NCBI GenBank assembly: GCA_030490835.1
Contig: CM059972.1
Coordinates: 5,424,264 to 5,488,263, forward strand
DNA: 64,000 nucleotides
Source: Annona cherimola
Taxonomy: Eukaryota > Streptophyta > Magnoliopsida > Magnoliales > Annonaceae
Reading direction: 5' to 3'
The position numbers and the translations under genes are program-made. This document shows, one piece after another, positions 1 through 12,100 of this stretch. The number at the start of each line of letters is the position of its first letter. Positions within the stretch are counted from its first letter, which is position 1. The notes below the pieces were generated by a model. It ran no database searches, was not told where the DNA came from, and worked only from the letters and a program-made list of their open reading frames with translations.

Positions 1-385
1 GCCGTTCCGGTGCAGCGTCACTGCACCGGAACAGCGGTGCAGTTGCCCAAAAATGGGCCCCACATGATCATGAAATCATGATCTATTCCACCCATTGTAT
101 TTAAAATAATGTATTCTATTACCATACTGATTTTCATCCCAATCAGATATGTATATGGGCCCCATCTGAAAATAGTACAAATCCAACGTAATAAAATAGT
201 TTGATGTAAATAACAACTTTAAAGTATCTGATTGGGATGAAAATTGGTATGGTAATAGAATACATTATTCTAAATACAATAGGTGGAGTAGATTATGATT
301 TCATGATCATGTGGGGCCCATTTCAGCGGTGCTGCACGGGAATTTCCGGTGCAGCACCGCTGCACCTGAATATTCCTCGTATATG
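1..385. mobile_element. Foldback element, subfamily A (copy 1), cut by window edge
   Basis: A self-complementary element without coding capacity. The left arm (about 85-150) and right arm (about 226-300) are inverted copies of each other around an AT-rich loop, including the ACCCATTGTATTTA / TAAATACAATAGGT pair. The ends carry nested GGTGCAG/CTGCACC palindromes. It is nearly identical to 55800-56153. It lies in the long downstream intron of CSTF77. Confidence 0.8.
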
Positions 386-397
386 TATGTATATATA

Positions 398-1262
398 TAT
401 GAGTTTTAATCATATACATTTACATGTATTATAAGTTACGGTATATTTGGCTTAAAATGAGCTCCACATGATCATAAAATTAGTATGCTAAGACAATAAA
501 CTATTCAAATATAATGAGTGGAGTAGATTATAATATATGGGATTTGTTTCGGTGCATGCGACAGCACCGTGCAGTCCATGCACCGTGGGCCCCACATGAT
601 CATAAATGGAAAATCCTCCCCACCCATTGTATTTAGAATTGTCCACTTCATTAGTGTACCAATTTTCATCTAAATCCAACGTGTGTAATCCCCATCTTAA
701 AATGGTGCAAAATCAACGTAATAAAATAGTTTAATATAAATATTAAGTTTAAAGTGGTATTTTCAACATCTAAACCATCTAAAGTATGATTTTTATATGG
801 ATAAATGATTGTATAAAGTTTCATTATGATCTAATATGTGTGGGGCCCATTTTACAGCGGACTGCACTGTATCATATCCCATATGTATATATATATATAT
901 ATGAGTTTTAATCATATACATTTACATGTATTATAAGTTACCGTATATTCGGCTTAAAATGAGCTCCACATGATCATAAAATTATAATCTACTCCACTCA
1001 TTATATTTGAATAGTTTATTGTCTTAGCATACTAATTTTCATCTGAATTGAATGTGCATGGGCCCCATCTAAAAATAGTACAAAATCAACATAATAAAAT
1101 AGTTTGATGTAAATAACAATTTTGAAGTTATTTTTTTAACATGTAAACTATATAAGACAATTTATACATGAATAAATAATTGTGTAAAGTATTAATGCAT
1201 TTTAAGTGAATATAGGACCCATTTTGAGCCAAATGTACTGTAACTTAGGGTACATGTAAATG
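398..1262. mobile_element. Rearranged foldback elements: subfamily C (complete and half copy) around a subfamily D copy
   Basis: 897-1262 is a complete hairpin element: its left arm (TTTACATGTATTATAAGTTA then GGCTTAAAATGAGCTCC) pairs with its right end near 1215-1260. 398-480 repeats that left arm directly. 481-535 is then an inverted copy of 984-1044. Between them, 536-885 matches the element at 56176-56524 in the same orientation, ending at a (TA)n tract. This indicates nested insertion plus rearrangement. Confidence 0.75.
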
Positions 1263-1321
1263 TATAAAAAGGTTTCTCGAACCATCAAAAGTCTCCACAT
1301 CTGGGATAAAAAAAAACATCT

Positions 1322-2963
1322 ATAATAAACGGGTTTGGGTTAGAATTTTTGAATAAATGGGTTATGATCCGTCAACCCGTTCAACCATTTAATTAAATAA
1401 ACGGATTAGGGTTGAGGCTTCGCAACCCGTCAATCTGTCCAACCCGTTTATTTAACCCGTTCAATCCGTCCAACCCGTTCAACCCGTATAACCCATTTAT
1501 ATATAATATACACGTATAACCCATTTATATATAATATATTATAATATATATATATATCTATATAATATTTGAAATTTTTTCAGCCTGCCTCTGCCCTTCC
1601 CGCTCCCTTATCCCACCCACGTAATGTGGGCCCTGGCTAACAATAACCTAATCGAAGCGTTGGCTGGCGCTGCTCCCGCAAAGATCCACGCCCCCTCTCA
1701 GTCTCTCTCTCTTACATCTGGCTGCCTTGCCCTATCCCCATCCTCCGCTCCTGTCTCTTACGGCGTCCGGCTGCCTTGCCTCGTCCTTTGCTACTCCGCA
1801 TTGACGCACAGCCCTGGCCCCTGTGAATCCCAGTGAGTGGTGAGCCAATCTTCTCCATCCCGCATTCCCGTCCCACCTCCTGTCTCTTACGGTGTATGGC
1901 TGCCTTGCCCCGTCCTCCGCTGCTCTGCATAGCCCTAGCCCCTGTGAATCCCAGTGAGCGATGAGCCAATCTTCTCCATCCCCATTCCCACCCCGGTTCC
2001 TATCTCTTACATCGTTCGGCTGCCTTGCCCTGTCCTCCGCTGCTCCGCACAGCCCTGGCCCCTGTGAATCCCAATGAGCCAATCTTCTCCATCTCGCCCC
2101 ACCTCCCAACGATGACTTGAACACGATCCTTCAGTGCAATCCTTCCCCCCACTCTCTCTTACAGCTTCTTAGCAGCCGAGTGTCCTGCCGTCCTTCGCTG
2201 CTTCGCACAGCCCTATATCCCAACTGAGCCAATCTTCTCCATCTCTCAATTTCTCTCTCTTACGGACATAACCCTAGATTCTGACAGTTGTGTGCCTCTG
2301 ATCAGGTTCAACAACTGATTTTCTTCTTCGATTCTAGAATTTCTTTCTCATTTCGGTAATTCTACTTTGTGAACTCGTCTTATCTACTGGTTTCGATCTG
2401 TGTTAACAGGTGAACAATCAAATAATTGTGAATACTAGAAATTATGGTTGTTTCATATAAATTACATTATCATGTCGTGGTTGTATAATTTATGCTTTGT
2501 CTTGTTATATCTAATATATAATTAAGTATTGCATATATAATTAGGTATTGTATAATTTATTCATCTCAAATGTATGTATATGAGTTCCACATTTATAACA
2601 TTGATTGAATTGTTTGATAGAAATAAAATATGTTGAATTTTGAAATAGGAACTGGCATTAAAGAGATTACTTGAGATTAGAACTCATGTTTTCAATCCAA
2701 AATAGATTAAATTCAAGTATGTTAACTTCGAGTTATTTAATTTATTTAATTTTACAGACTTTATTGAATGTTTTTAGGATTAAAATTAGTAATAAACACA
2801 ACCCGTTAACAACCCGTTAACCCATTTATTAAATGGGTTGTAAATGGGTTAGGGTTGAAGTTTTTTAAATGGGTTAATAAACGGATTAGGGTTGAGATAT
2901 ATTAAATGGGTTAGGATTAGGTTTAGGTTCTAACCCGTTCAACCCGATCCGTTAACACCCCTA
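1322..2963. mobile_element. Non-autonomous hAT-type element, family H1, left end missing
   Basis: The right end reads GATCCGTTAACACCCCTA, the same terminus as the complete element at 33512-34918, and is preceded by many AACCCG/CGGGTT hexamers. The left side begins in the middle of the matching subterminal repeat (homologous to about 33563), so roughly the first 50 bp are lost. No transposase frame is visible. An internal minisatellite lies at 1753-2260. Confidence 0.75.
1753..2260. repeat. Minisatellite of about 110-130 bp units inside hAT element
   Basis: Three clear units start at 1753, 1881 and 2002, each beginning with a TNTCTCTTAC-type motif. They contain GGCTGCCTTGCC, then CCCCTGTGAATCCCA and GAGCCAATCTTCTCCAT. 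A fourth, degenerate unit runs to about 2260. The open frames here are by-products of the repeat. Confidence 0.8.
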
Positions 2964-3193
2964 ACGAAGAGACAGAATATCTGCGTCTAAAATCTGTGCA
3001 CTTCTAGAGATATCAAACGCTACATATGTAGTGAATATTGGGAGAATTTTATAATCCAAATTGTTAAATGTGAAAATGTAGTTAAAAACTAAATAGCTAA
3101 AGAAGCAATTTATTTTCATAAAAAAAAAAAGAAGCAATTTATTTATATCATCTCTTCAGGGCTGAAACAAATATTGATTTAAAACAAAGGTAC

Positions 3194-6100
3194 CTCCTGT
3201 CTTGCAAAATGGTCAAGATCTTTGGCTGAGCACGGCCAAAGATCCATGAAACTGTACCGAGACACGACGTCATGCAAAGAACCCTCAAGAGTTGATTCTT
3301 CACCAGTTCTGGAAAGAGCTTCCTTCCTTCTTTGCTCAACCTATATGAAAACAGAATTAACCAAAGTTGCAATTAAGCTCTCGCTTTGTGAAACGGATGA
3401 CCAAATGAACCAGTAATGTGATCAAGAACAATTTTTCGCACCATGCCCTACATACTGTTAGAGTAATTAGAAATTATCAGGGGCTACAAAAGAAAACAGT
3501 GGTACCACTTGTTTTCCATGCACAGATTTGGGCAAGTACTAGAATTTTCCTGCATGTGGAAGAATTTAGTTGATACCAAAGTTAATCAGTTATGAGGCTC
3601 CTTTCAATTTAGCAACCAGGAAAGAGTTACTTGAATAAAAATACCTCAAACAAAAATTTTGCAAACAACAACAGGCAATAATTTTTGTCAAGTAAAAGAA
3701 AAAACAATCAGAAGCAGACTAAGGAATTATTCTTCCCTTTCTAACCTGATTTTTTATCTAAGAATTCAGCTACAAACTAAATGTTCTATTTGAAATGCAA
3801 ACCAACAGTACCAGATTCCAACATGAATTTGTTGGACTGGTAGACCAAAAGGATGCTCTTGAGGAGGGGCGCCCCAGTAGGTTTGAACACCACAACAAAG
3901 GCATTTGCTAAAACAATTAAATAACCGATGGCTCAGGGAAGCAAAAGGAAGTAGCAGAAATTAAGGGATCAGAAGCATTTGTTTTTAAATGTTGGAAGGT
4001 AGGACCATCAGTAAAGGAATGAAAGATGAGGCAGTGAGTATCCTACAGGCATTGATACAGAATTTAATGGATCTACAGGCAAAATATTCAAGATATTGGA
4101 AACTGTCAATCCTTACCTTCAGCATACTTGCCAGATCTCCATATGTTTGCTCAAATTGTGTAAACCGTTTCCAAACCTGCTTAAGAAACATGTTACAAGA
4201 AACTGAAAATTAATGCATTTCTATTATGGTAAAAATGGAGGCAGAGGAAAGACAAAAAAGTAAATGGTATGATCAGTAATGAGGACTCAAGAAACCTCCA
4301 TATTCAACAGAAATTCCTAAGAAACCCTCTGGAAGGTCGTTCCAAGGAAAAAAATAAATAAATTAGCCTCTTCTTGGGAACACTGATGAAGATTTAGTTC
4401 CTCGAACACTCTCCAATCAAAACTATGGGCACTTAGAACCTATTGAAAATGAAATACATCCATCGAAAATAATAAAATATTCGAATTATTAGCAGAGATG
4501 ACAAACCATGAGAGAGAATCTAGCTCAAGACAAACCTCTCTTTTAAGCTAAATTTTAGAATGGACTTAGAATTAGTTAATTCTCATCAATTCGTAATCCC
4601 ATTTCAAAGCACCATGGTAGGTATGGGAACCACTGATTTCCATAATTGCCGAGCTAAAAATATAGCCAAAAAGATTAGACTGAAAGTTCTGATCCTATCC
4701 ATCAGCTGACATGCCATCATTCAGCCTAAAATTTCAGTTTTATTATAATTTTTAGACCATTTAAATTATTTTGTTGTATATAAAGGTAACAATCAATCAC
4801 TGATGGAGCCATTCATGCTAAAATATAGCACAAAGATTGTGTTGGGCAAGGTCTTGCATAAAATCAAAGCCCAGACTAGTAATATAATTGCTTTTAGGTG
4901 CCCAAAATTTTGACCTGCAAACGAAAGTGATTTCTGGAAAACCACCACACGTGGAATACAGCAAAGAATTTTAAATAAAGTGAAGTCAAATGAAATGCGA
5001 GGATAGTACCTCAACAGATTCCTCTGGAGGAAGCAAGCTCAAAGCTCGCTCAAACAAGGCACGGACATTTCTGTCATCATTTAAGCGGCACAAGAAGTCT
5101 GCATATCTGTAATTCCATGTTAGGATATACATGTATATATGCATTTATACACACCCATCTGTCATGTGATGAGATTTTTATGCTGTAAAGCAGTCATGTC
5201 ACCATGCATTTATCTTTCATGCTGGAACAGTTAAGCAGAAAGCATGTACAGCAAAATGGAAAGAAAAGATGGCATATTCTAAACTTACTCGAGAATATAC
5301 CCAGGCTCATGCATAAATTTCTTCAACCCTGACTCGAAAACATTGTGCGCAAGCTGCAGAATATGGAAAGTGTCAATATGATGGCCAGAAACTTTTCTGA
5401 ACTATAAATAGTAAAAGAAATATACAAGGGAAAGCATGCTGCACATATAAAGCTTAGCCAGGCCAGAATTTCAAAAGAAAAAGGTAGGAGAAGAAATAGG
5501 GAGGGAAAAAAAGTAGCATGGTCTACCCTACTGGTGAGCACAAATCATATAAACAGCACAATGCAATACATGTGCATGAATTGTTTATACCCCAGATGGA
5601 GCACAACAGAGGCCAGCATTCATTCTTCACTTGTTTGGGGACTGCAGTCCACCTGAGTTTTCAGTAAAGCTAAATGTTATGACAGGCACAAACAAGTGGA
5701 TCTCGCTAAGGTCTATATAAAATTAAAAATTAAAAAAACCCATAATACATCAGAAGTAGGCCCTGAACGAATGCTTCAGCCAAACTAGAAAAAAGAATAT
5801 TTACATGGGTCATTGTCCTACACAAACTGCTCAATCAAGCAAGACCATAGGCACAAGGTGACACTACAGCATTCAGGAGAAAAATGGAGCTTGAGAAGCC
5901 TGAAAACCTTTGGATCCTTGTCAAGACAAAATGCCATTATTGCATAAGCAACATATACATGATATGTGCAGTTTGGCGATTTCCGAGCATCTACAAAGTA
6001 CTTGCGAGCAGCTTCAGTACCTTCAGTTCTTCTTAAAAAGCGGATAAACTGCATTCATGAAACCAATCACAATGATCAAAATAGAAGGTACTTGTTCCAC

Positions 6101-9100
6101 GTCATGAGGAATGGATCTACCAAGACGACCATTATTACCTGTATGTGTGCGAGTGCTGTTGCATTGACATCATTAGCCAAAAGATTCTCATATATCTTTT
6201 TCGCAGGCTGCATGGAAATCCACAATGATATGTAGTACAGGCATTAAACTTGCACTTGTAACTGCTACCAAAAGCAGAACAGGAAAATATACCAGAATTG
6301 ATCCACGAGACTCCTCAAGCTCTGCAAATGCATACCTGAGTACCTCCGAATCTAGAAAAATGAGCATATGTTAGGCGAGCCGTTACACGTAAATGACAAT
6401 AAACTGAATTGATGCTTACAAATTATCTTCTCTTGTCACACACACATGAAACATCTGCTGGTCATACCATGGTTCCCTGATATTTGACATACATAGTAGG
6501 GGTGCAACTTGGTCCGGGTACCCGAAATAGGGTCGGTTCGGTTCCATAGAACCTACACATAAGGTCGGTTCGGTTCTGTGGATTAAATACCCTTTCAAAT
6601 TCGGGTAGGGTCGGTTCCAGTGCTGGGTACCCCGAACCGACCCGCATTTCATATTAATATATATACCTATAATAACATCCAGCCCTAATTCCTAAATCTC
6701 ATCCCGATTCCCGTCATCCCGTCCGATTTCATTTCGATTTCACAGCCAACCCCTGCGGCTCTGCGGCCTCTGCCCTCAACGAGTAGACGCGCAGCGGCAG
6801 CTACGGCACAGCTCCTCCCATCGACGGCCGACGGCCCGATGTGCAGCGGCGCAGCTTCTCCAGTCAATCCTTACTCGCCTGCTCCAGTGCTCCTTCTGCG
6901 TGGCTGCTTGGATTTGTGTCTGTCTAGATTTCCATGAATGTGAATTTCGTTCAGTGGAACTGCATGCAAGCACCGACCAGTCGGAAAAAGCTCTGTTTCT
7001 CCAGTTGAATATTTGATTTGTCTACGAGTGCGAATGGCAGTGTTCTGATGAACTTCCAAATTCCAATTATCTGTAGCTGTGGCTTGTGAGTTTAATAATG
7101 TGGTAGTCGATTGGGATTTTGGAAGACTCCAATTTGTGTTTTCTCTGAAAGTTTGATGTATGTTTCTCATGGGTACCCAGTTGCAGTGTAAAGATGAATG
7201 AAGCGGAAGGGCTCTGTTTGACTTCAGGGCAGAGAAGTCGCTAGTCTGGAGACCATTTCAAGTATTTATTTTGAGGTAATGGCTGCAAATTGCTGTTTTC
7301 TGGTCTGCATCAAAATATGGGTTCTTGTAAATTGGGGGCTTTGTCTAGCCAGCTACTGAAATTTAGTCATTAATCATGAGTTCTATTTAAGGAACAATAC
7401 GCTCATATAATTGCGCTAGGATGAGATACTGAGATGTATTTGTTTACCTTTTGAAATTAAAAAGTAGCACATATAGGTATAAGAAAGCAGATTTAGACTT
7501 CATTTGGCCAAGCGTTCAAGAAGGAAAAGGCATAGTTTCCTACTGCAACTGTGCTTTTGTCAAAAACCTCCTTTGGTTGTAAGGAGCGCACTTTGTGATT
7601 TTGAAAAGCCCCTAAAGGCATTCTTCTACAAAGTTTTTGAAACCCAACATCCACAGAAAGCTCTGCTTCAACACATGAATGCCAATGTGTAGCCCAGGCA
7701 AACAAAGCCTTAGGTGGCTGTTCTTTATGGGATGCAGAGAAAATTTGCACTAGCAATAAAGAGTGAATCCATTCACTTGGAAAGTTATGAGAGGCCTGGG
7801 CAATGTTTGAGATGAGTTTAAATAGTTTTCAGGCTTTGACAAAGGAGGTGCCCAAGATACACAAGAGTGCCATAATAGTTGACACTTTGGAATAGATGAT
7901 AATCAGCAACTGCAACAAAATACCTAAATCTACATGCCTTTAATCAGTGTTATTACACTAGAATTCGTTGTAGCATTATGCTACAGAGAACACATCTTAT
8001 CCACATTAATTTGAAAAATGAAATATGCTGTAGCTCAAGTGAAGAATGTTACAACTCAACAATCTTCCTTGGTTCATTATTCTCCTTCCAAATGAATAAG
8101 GATTTTGCAACAGATCATGCATTGGAATTGTCTGAGAATATAGCCAGAGGATGAGAGGAGTTGTGTATCTCAAAGAACTTGTGCATGTATCTCTAGTATG
8201 CTACTAATGGAATCTTTTTACTTCAATTACCAAGCTCATCATAGGAGATGGCTTTGGCTAACAAGGCATCAACCCAGGAAAGTCGCTCCCTGAATGCAAT
8301 GGCAATGTCATGGACAAACATTTTTGGGCATAAATTTGGGATTGAGCCATTCTTTTGCACCTGTAATGCAATCGATTTATTTAACAGTCTATTGATCTAT
8401 GTATTGAGTATCGACCTTGTTGTTGCCTTATCAGTGCTAACCAACACATTCCGCAGCATTATGATTACCTGTATTTCAGAATTAGTGTGTTTTCTGACAT
8501 TTTCCGTGTGTTAATTCATGATTTAGCCCATGCTGCAGTTTTGTCAGGAATTCAAGATGAAGAGGTAAAACGGTTTCAAAGAACACCCCACCCCACCCCA
8601 CCCCCCCGGGCAAGGAACATGCTTGGAATTAGCAATTTTTCCTTGGATGGAAAATGTGAAAGCTACTTGCTTTTCCATGGGGAGACCACCCTTCGAAATG
8701 GATTGCGGGCTATCCTGTATTTTCTTGGTCTTGCCTATTGTTTCATTGGGTTGTCAGCTATGATTGCAGAAGATTACATGTAATTGATTATTCATTTTGC
8801 AATGTCGAGACAGTTAATTGCATATAACAAGATTACATATTTTGTAGTGATTCATGTGTCGACAGTTTTGAATGCATGACTTCTTTAGGAACCGAACCAG
8901 AACCAACCCGCTCTTGAGAAAATTGGATAGAGTAAGCTCCGGACCGACCCGGTCTAAAATAGGATAGGGTAGAGGTTTTCAAAAAATGGGTAAGGGTAGG
9001 TTCCACCCATACCCGGACCTACCCGACCCAAGTTGCACCCCTAATACATAGTGACGTAGATTAAAGATGAATGGAAGAAAACAATAAGCTGAAGGCGAAG

Positions 9101-12100
9101 GGCTTGTGCAACATAGAATTCCCCGATAAGCAGGCAGATCTTTCCTTAGTTATTTCTGCCATGAGATCATCTAATTTTTCTAGGCAAGACTTTTCAGGGT
9201 ACTAACACTAATCTGACACATTTGTAGCAGTAATTTCAGTTGGTTTCTTCCTATTCAATCAGGTGGCTTGCTTTTGAACCAAAAAGATCCTATTAGGACA
9301 AATTCAAGTTTCAAAGGAGAACTCCTTAATCGGGGTCTGGTTACATAAAAGAGGAAAAGCCTGGATCTCAAACATGAGCTGTATGCCCATGAAGACAGTG
9401 GTCTCAAGTCAAGACAAACCTAATTTGAACATCTAGCTGCCAATCTAACCATCATCATCATCATCATATGGTGGTCTCAAGTCAAGACTAACCTAATTTG
9501 AACATCTAGCAGCAAATCTGACGATGATGATGGTTTTTGCTGCTCGATTTTCACATGAGGTTAGTCTTGGCTAAAGAGACTTAAGACCACATCTTCATGG
9601 GCATGCAACTCGCGTTTGAGATCCAGGCTTTTCCTCTTTTACATGGCCCTTCCATGGATGAAACCAGACCTTGATTAAGTTCTCTTTCAAACCTTGAATT
9701 TGTCCTAATAGGATCATTTTGGTTCAAAAGCAAGCCACCTGATTGAATAGGAAGAAACCAACTGAAACCAAATATACCATGATTTAGGATAAAGAAGATG
9801 TCCAGCTTATTCTTGTAGTTCATAACATGAGCAAGAGTAACACTAACAGAATGGATTACCTAAAGGGCAAAAGAAGAAAAAGAAGTGCAAATATGGATTT
9901 GGAAATCCCAAACATGATTTAGTATGGAAAAGAAGTCCAGTTGATTCTTATAGTTCATAAACATGAGCAAAGGATACAAAGCAGGCTAAAGACGAAAAAG
10001 AATTGCAAATACCAGGAAGAGCTTTCAGAGCTCGCTGAAATATTTTGACAGCAGCTTCAACTGAGCCACTTTTTGCTTGCCATGTAGCATAATCATACCA
10101 TATATCAGGATAATGATATAGATACAGTAGGCACTGAGATAAAAAGTGGAAAAAAAAAAAAGTTACTCCAATTTTGTTGATCAGCTTTAGGTTAATACAA
10201 AGTTACTAATCAATTTACTACTCTTGAATTATGATTGGCTCTTGTTTGAATTTCACTATTCAAACATAAGGAAACTTGGTGGTGGAACAAGAACGCTCAA
10301 AACCCCATAAATGACAAATAAGAGAAGTTTAAAAATTACAGGCTAATAAAAACTATGTAGATCTACAATTACACAAGCTATTTAAAAAGATTACAAGTGA
10401 AGCTAGACACAAAGTTTATGATAATTTACATGATAGATTAGGAATTAAAGACGGAGAAAAAGATATATTTAAGTTCGTTTAATTAAGAGAAAATAAAGGT
10501 AAAGACTTAGTGCATGTTAGATGCATTAAAAGAAAAGAGTTTTAGCAAAAGATTATGAAATTAAAGAAAGACACTAAGCAACAGCCATGTGTTAATACCT
10601 GCTCATAAGTGAAGGCAACGCGTCTGTTGGAGGATGTAATGTCAATCCTTTGTGGGTTACCTCTGTATAACATCCAGTGCAAATTGGATAAAGAACTATA
10701 ATGCTCACCAACAAAAAAATCTCAGCTACATGGGACGTGCAAAACATAAGGTTCGTTGAAGTGCAAATCAAACACAATTTTCAATATGCAGATGAACATG
10801 TGACATCATTATTATGCAAATACAAATTTTCGATAGCCCCTTTTCAATCCAAATACTGAGAATCACTTACTTTTCAAAGGCTAGAAACTTCTTCCATGCA
10901 ATATACTGCTGCTCTTCCTGCAGGACATGAAAGCAAATTGAAATTCTCCTTCTTGTAAATTAAGAATCAAGACAAATGGCATTGTGATTTCAATGAATAA
11001 ATCCATAGCAACAATATAGACAAAATAAGGCTGTTTGGTAAAAATTGGGTGGGAAGCTCACTCCCGCACATTTTTCAAAAAATGATTTGACATCTTACCT
11101 ACCTATCCCACTTTTTGCATTTTTGCTCTCATATTCCAATCATTTTCTCACACAACTACCCTATTTCTTTTCACTTTACCCCTATCTTATCACGTCATTC
11201 TCATGCTTCTCAAAAATGTTCTCTTCTCAAAAAATGATTGAACATAGAGGCAAAAAAAAAAAAAACGTTTTTCAAAAAATAATTTAACATCTTAACTATC
11301 TATCCTCATATTCCAATCATTTTCGCCCTCATATTCCAATCATTTTCTTACACAACTAACCATTTCTTCCCACTTTACTCCTATCTTATCACATCATTCT
11401 CGCACTTATCAAAAATATTCTCTTCTCCACTTCCTCACCCCCACTCCCTAACCACAACACCAAACGGTGCCTAAATAAAATTAATCTTCCTATGTGGACT
11501 TTGTCACTAACACAAGCCAATCAAAAGAAAAGAAAAAGAAAAAAAAAAAAAAACAGAAACATATGTAGTGGAGAAATTAAAAACTTTTATCTGATTTAAG
11601 CACATAAGAAAGATAAAAAGTACCAAGATTACACAAAATGGACAAAATGCCACAGAACAGAGAATCATTTAAAGGAACAGGGTAAAAGACATTCCTGTCT
11701 CATTCACACCAATAGAGCATACTTCGGATTCCGATCCTGTGCACCCGAGTGCACTTAGCTTCAGTGCACCCGGGTACACTGAAGCCATTTTAACCCATTT
11801 TTTATTTTTTTTGAAATTTTTTTTATACAAGTGTTAATCTAAGTGTATTTAACATGTGTATCAATTTTTACCATTTTTGGAGTATTTTAGACATTTATTT
11901 TCAATTTTTGAAAATCAGTGGCATTTTAGTAATTTTAAATTGCCTAAAATGCCACTGATTTTCAAAAATAAAAAATAAATATCTAAAATACTCCAAAAAT
12001 GGTAAAAATTAATACACATGTTAAATACACTTAAATTAACACTTGTATAAAAAAAATTCAAAAAAAAAAAAAAAAAAAAAAGGGTTAATGCACTCGGGTA

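Noticed and set aside
1624..2124. Open frames of 70-130 codons on both strands
   Set aside because: Produced by a GC-rich minisatellite inside the truncated hAT element; the frames repeat with the DNA unit.
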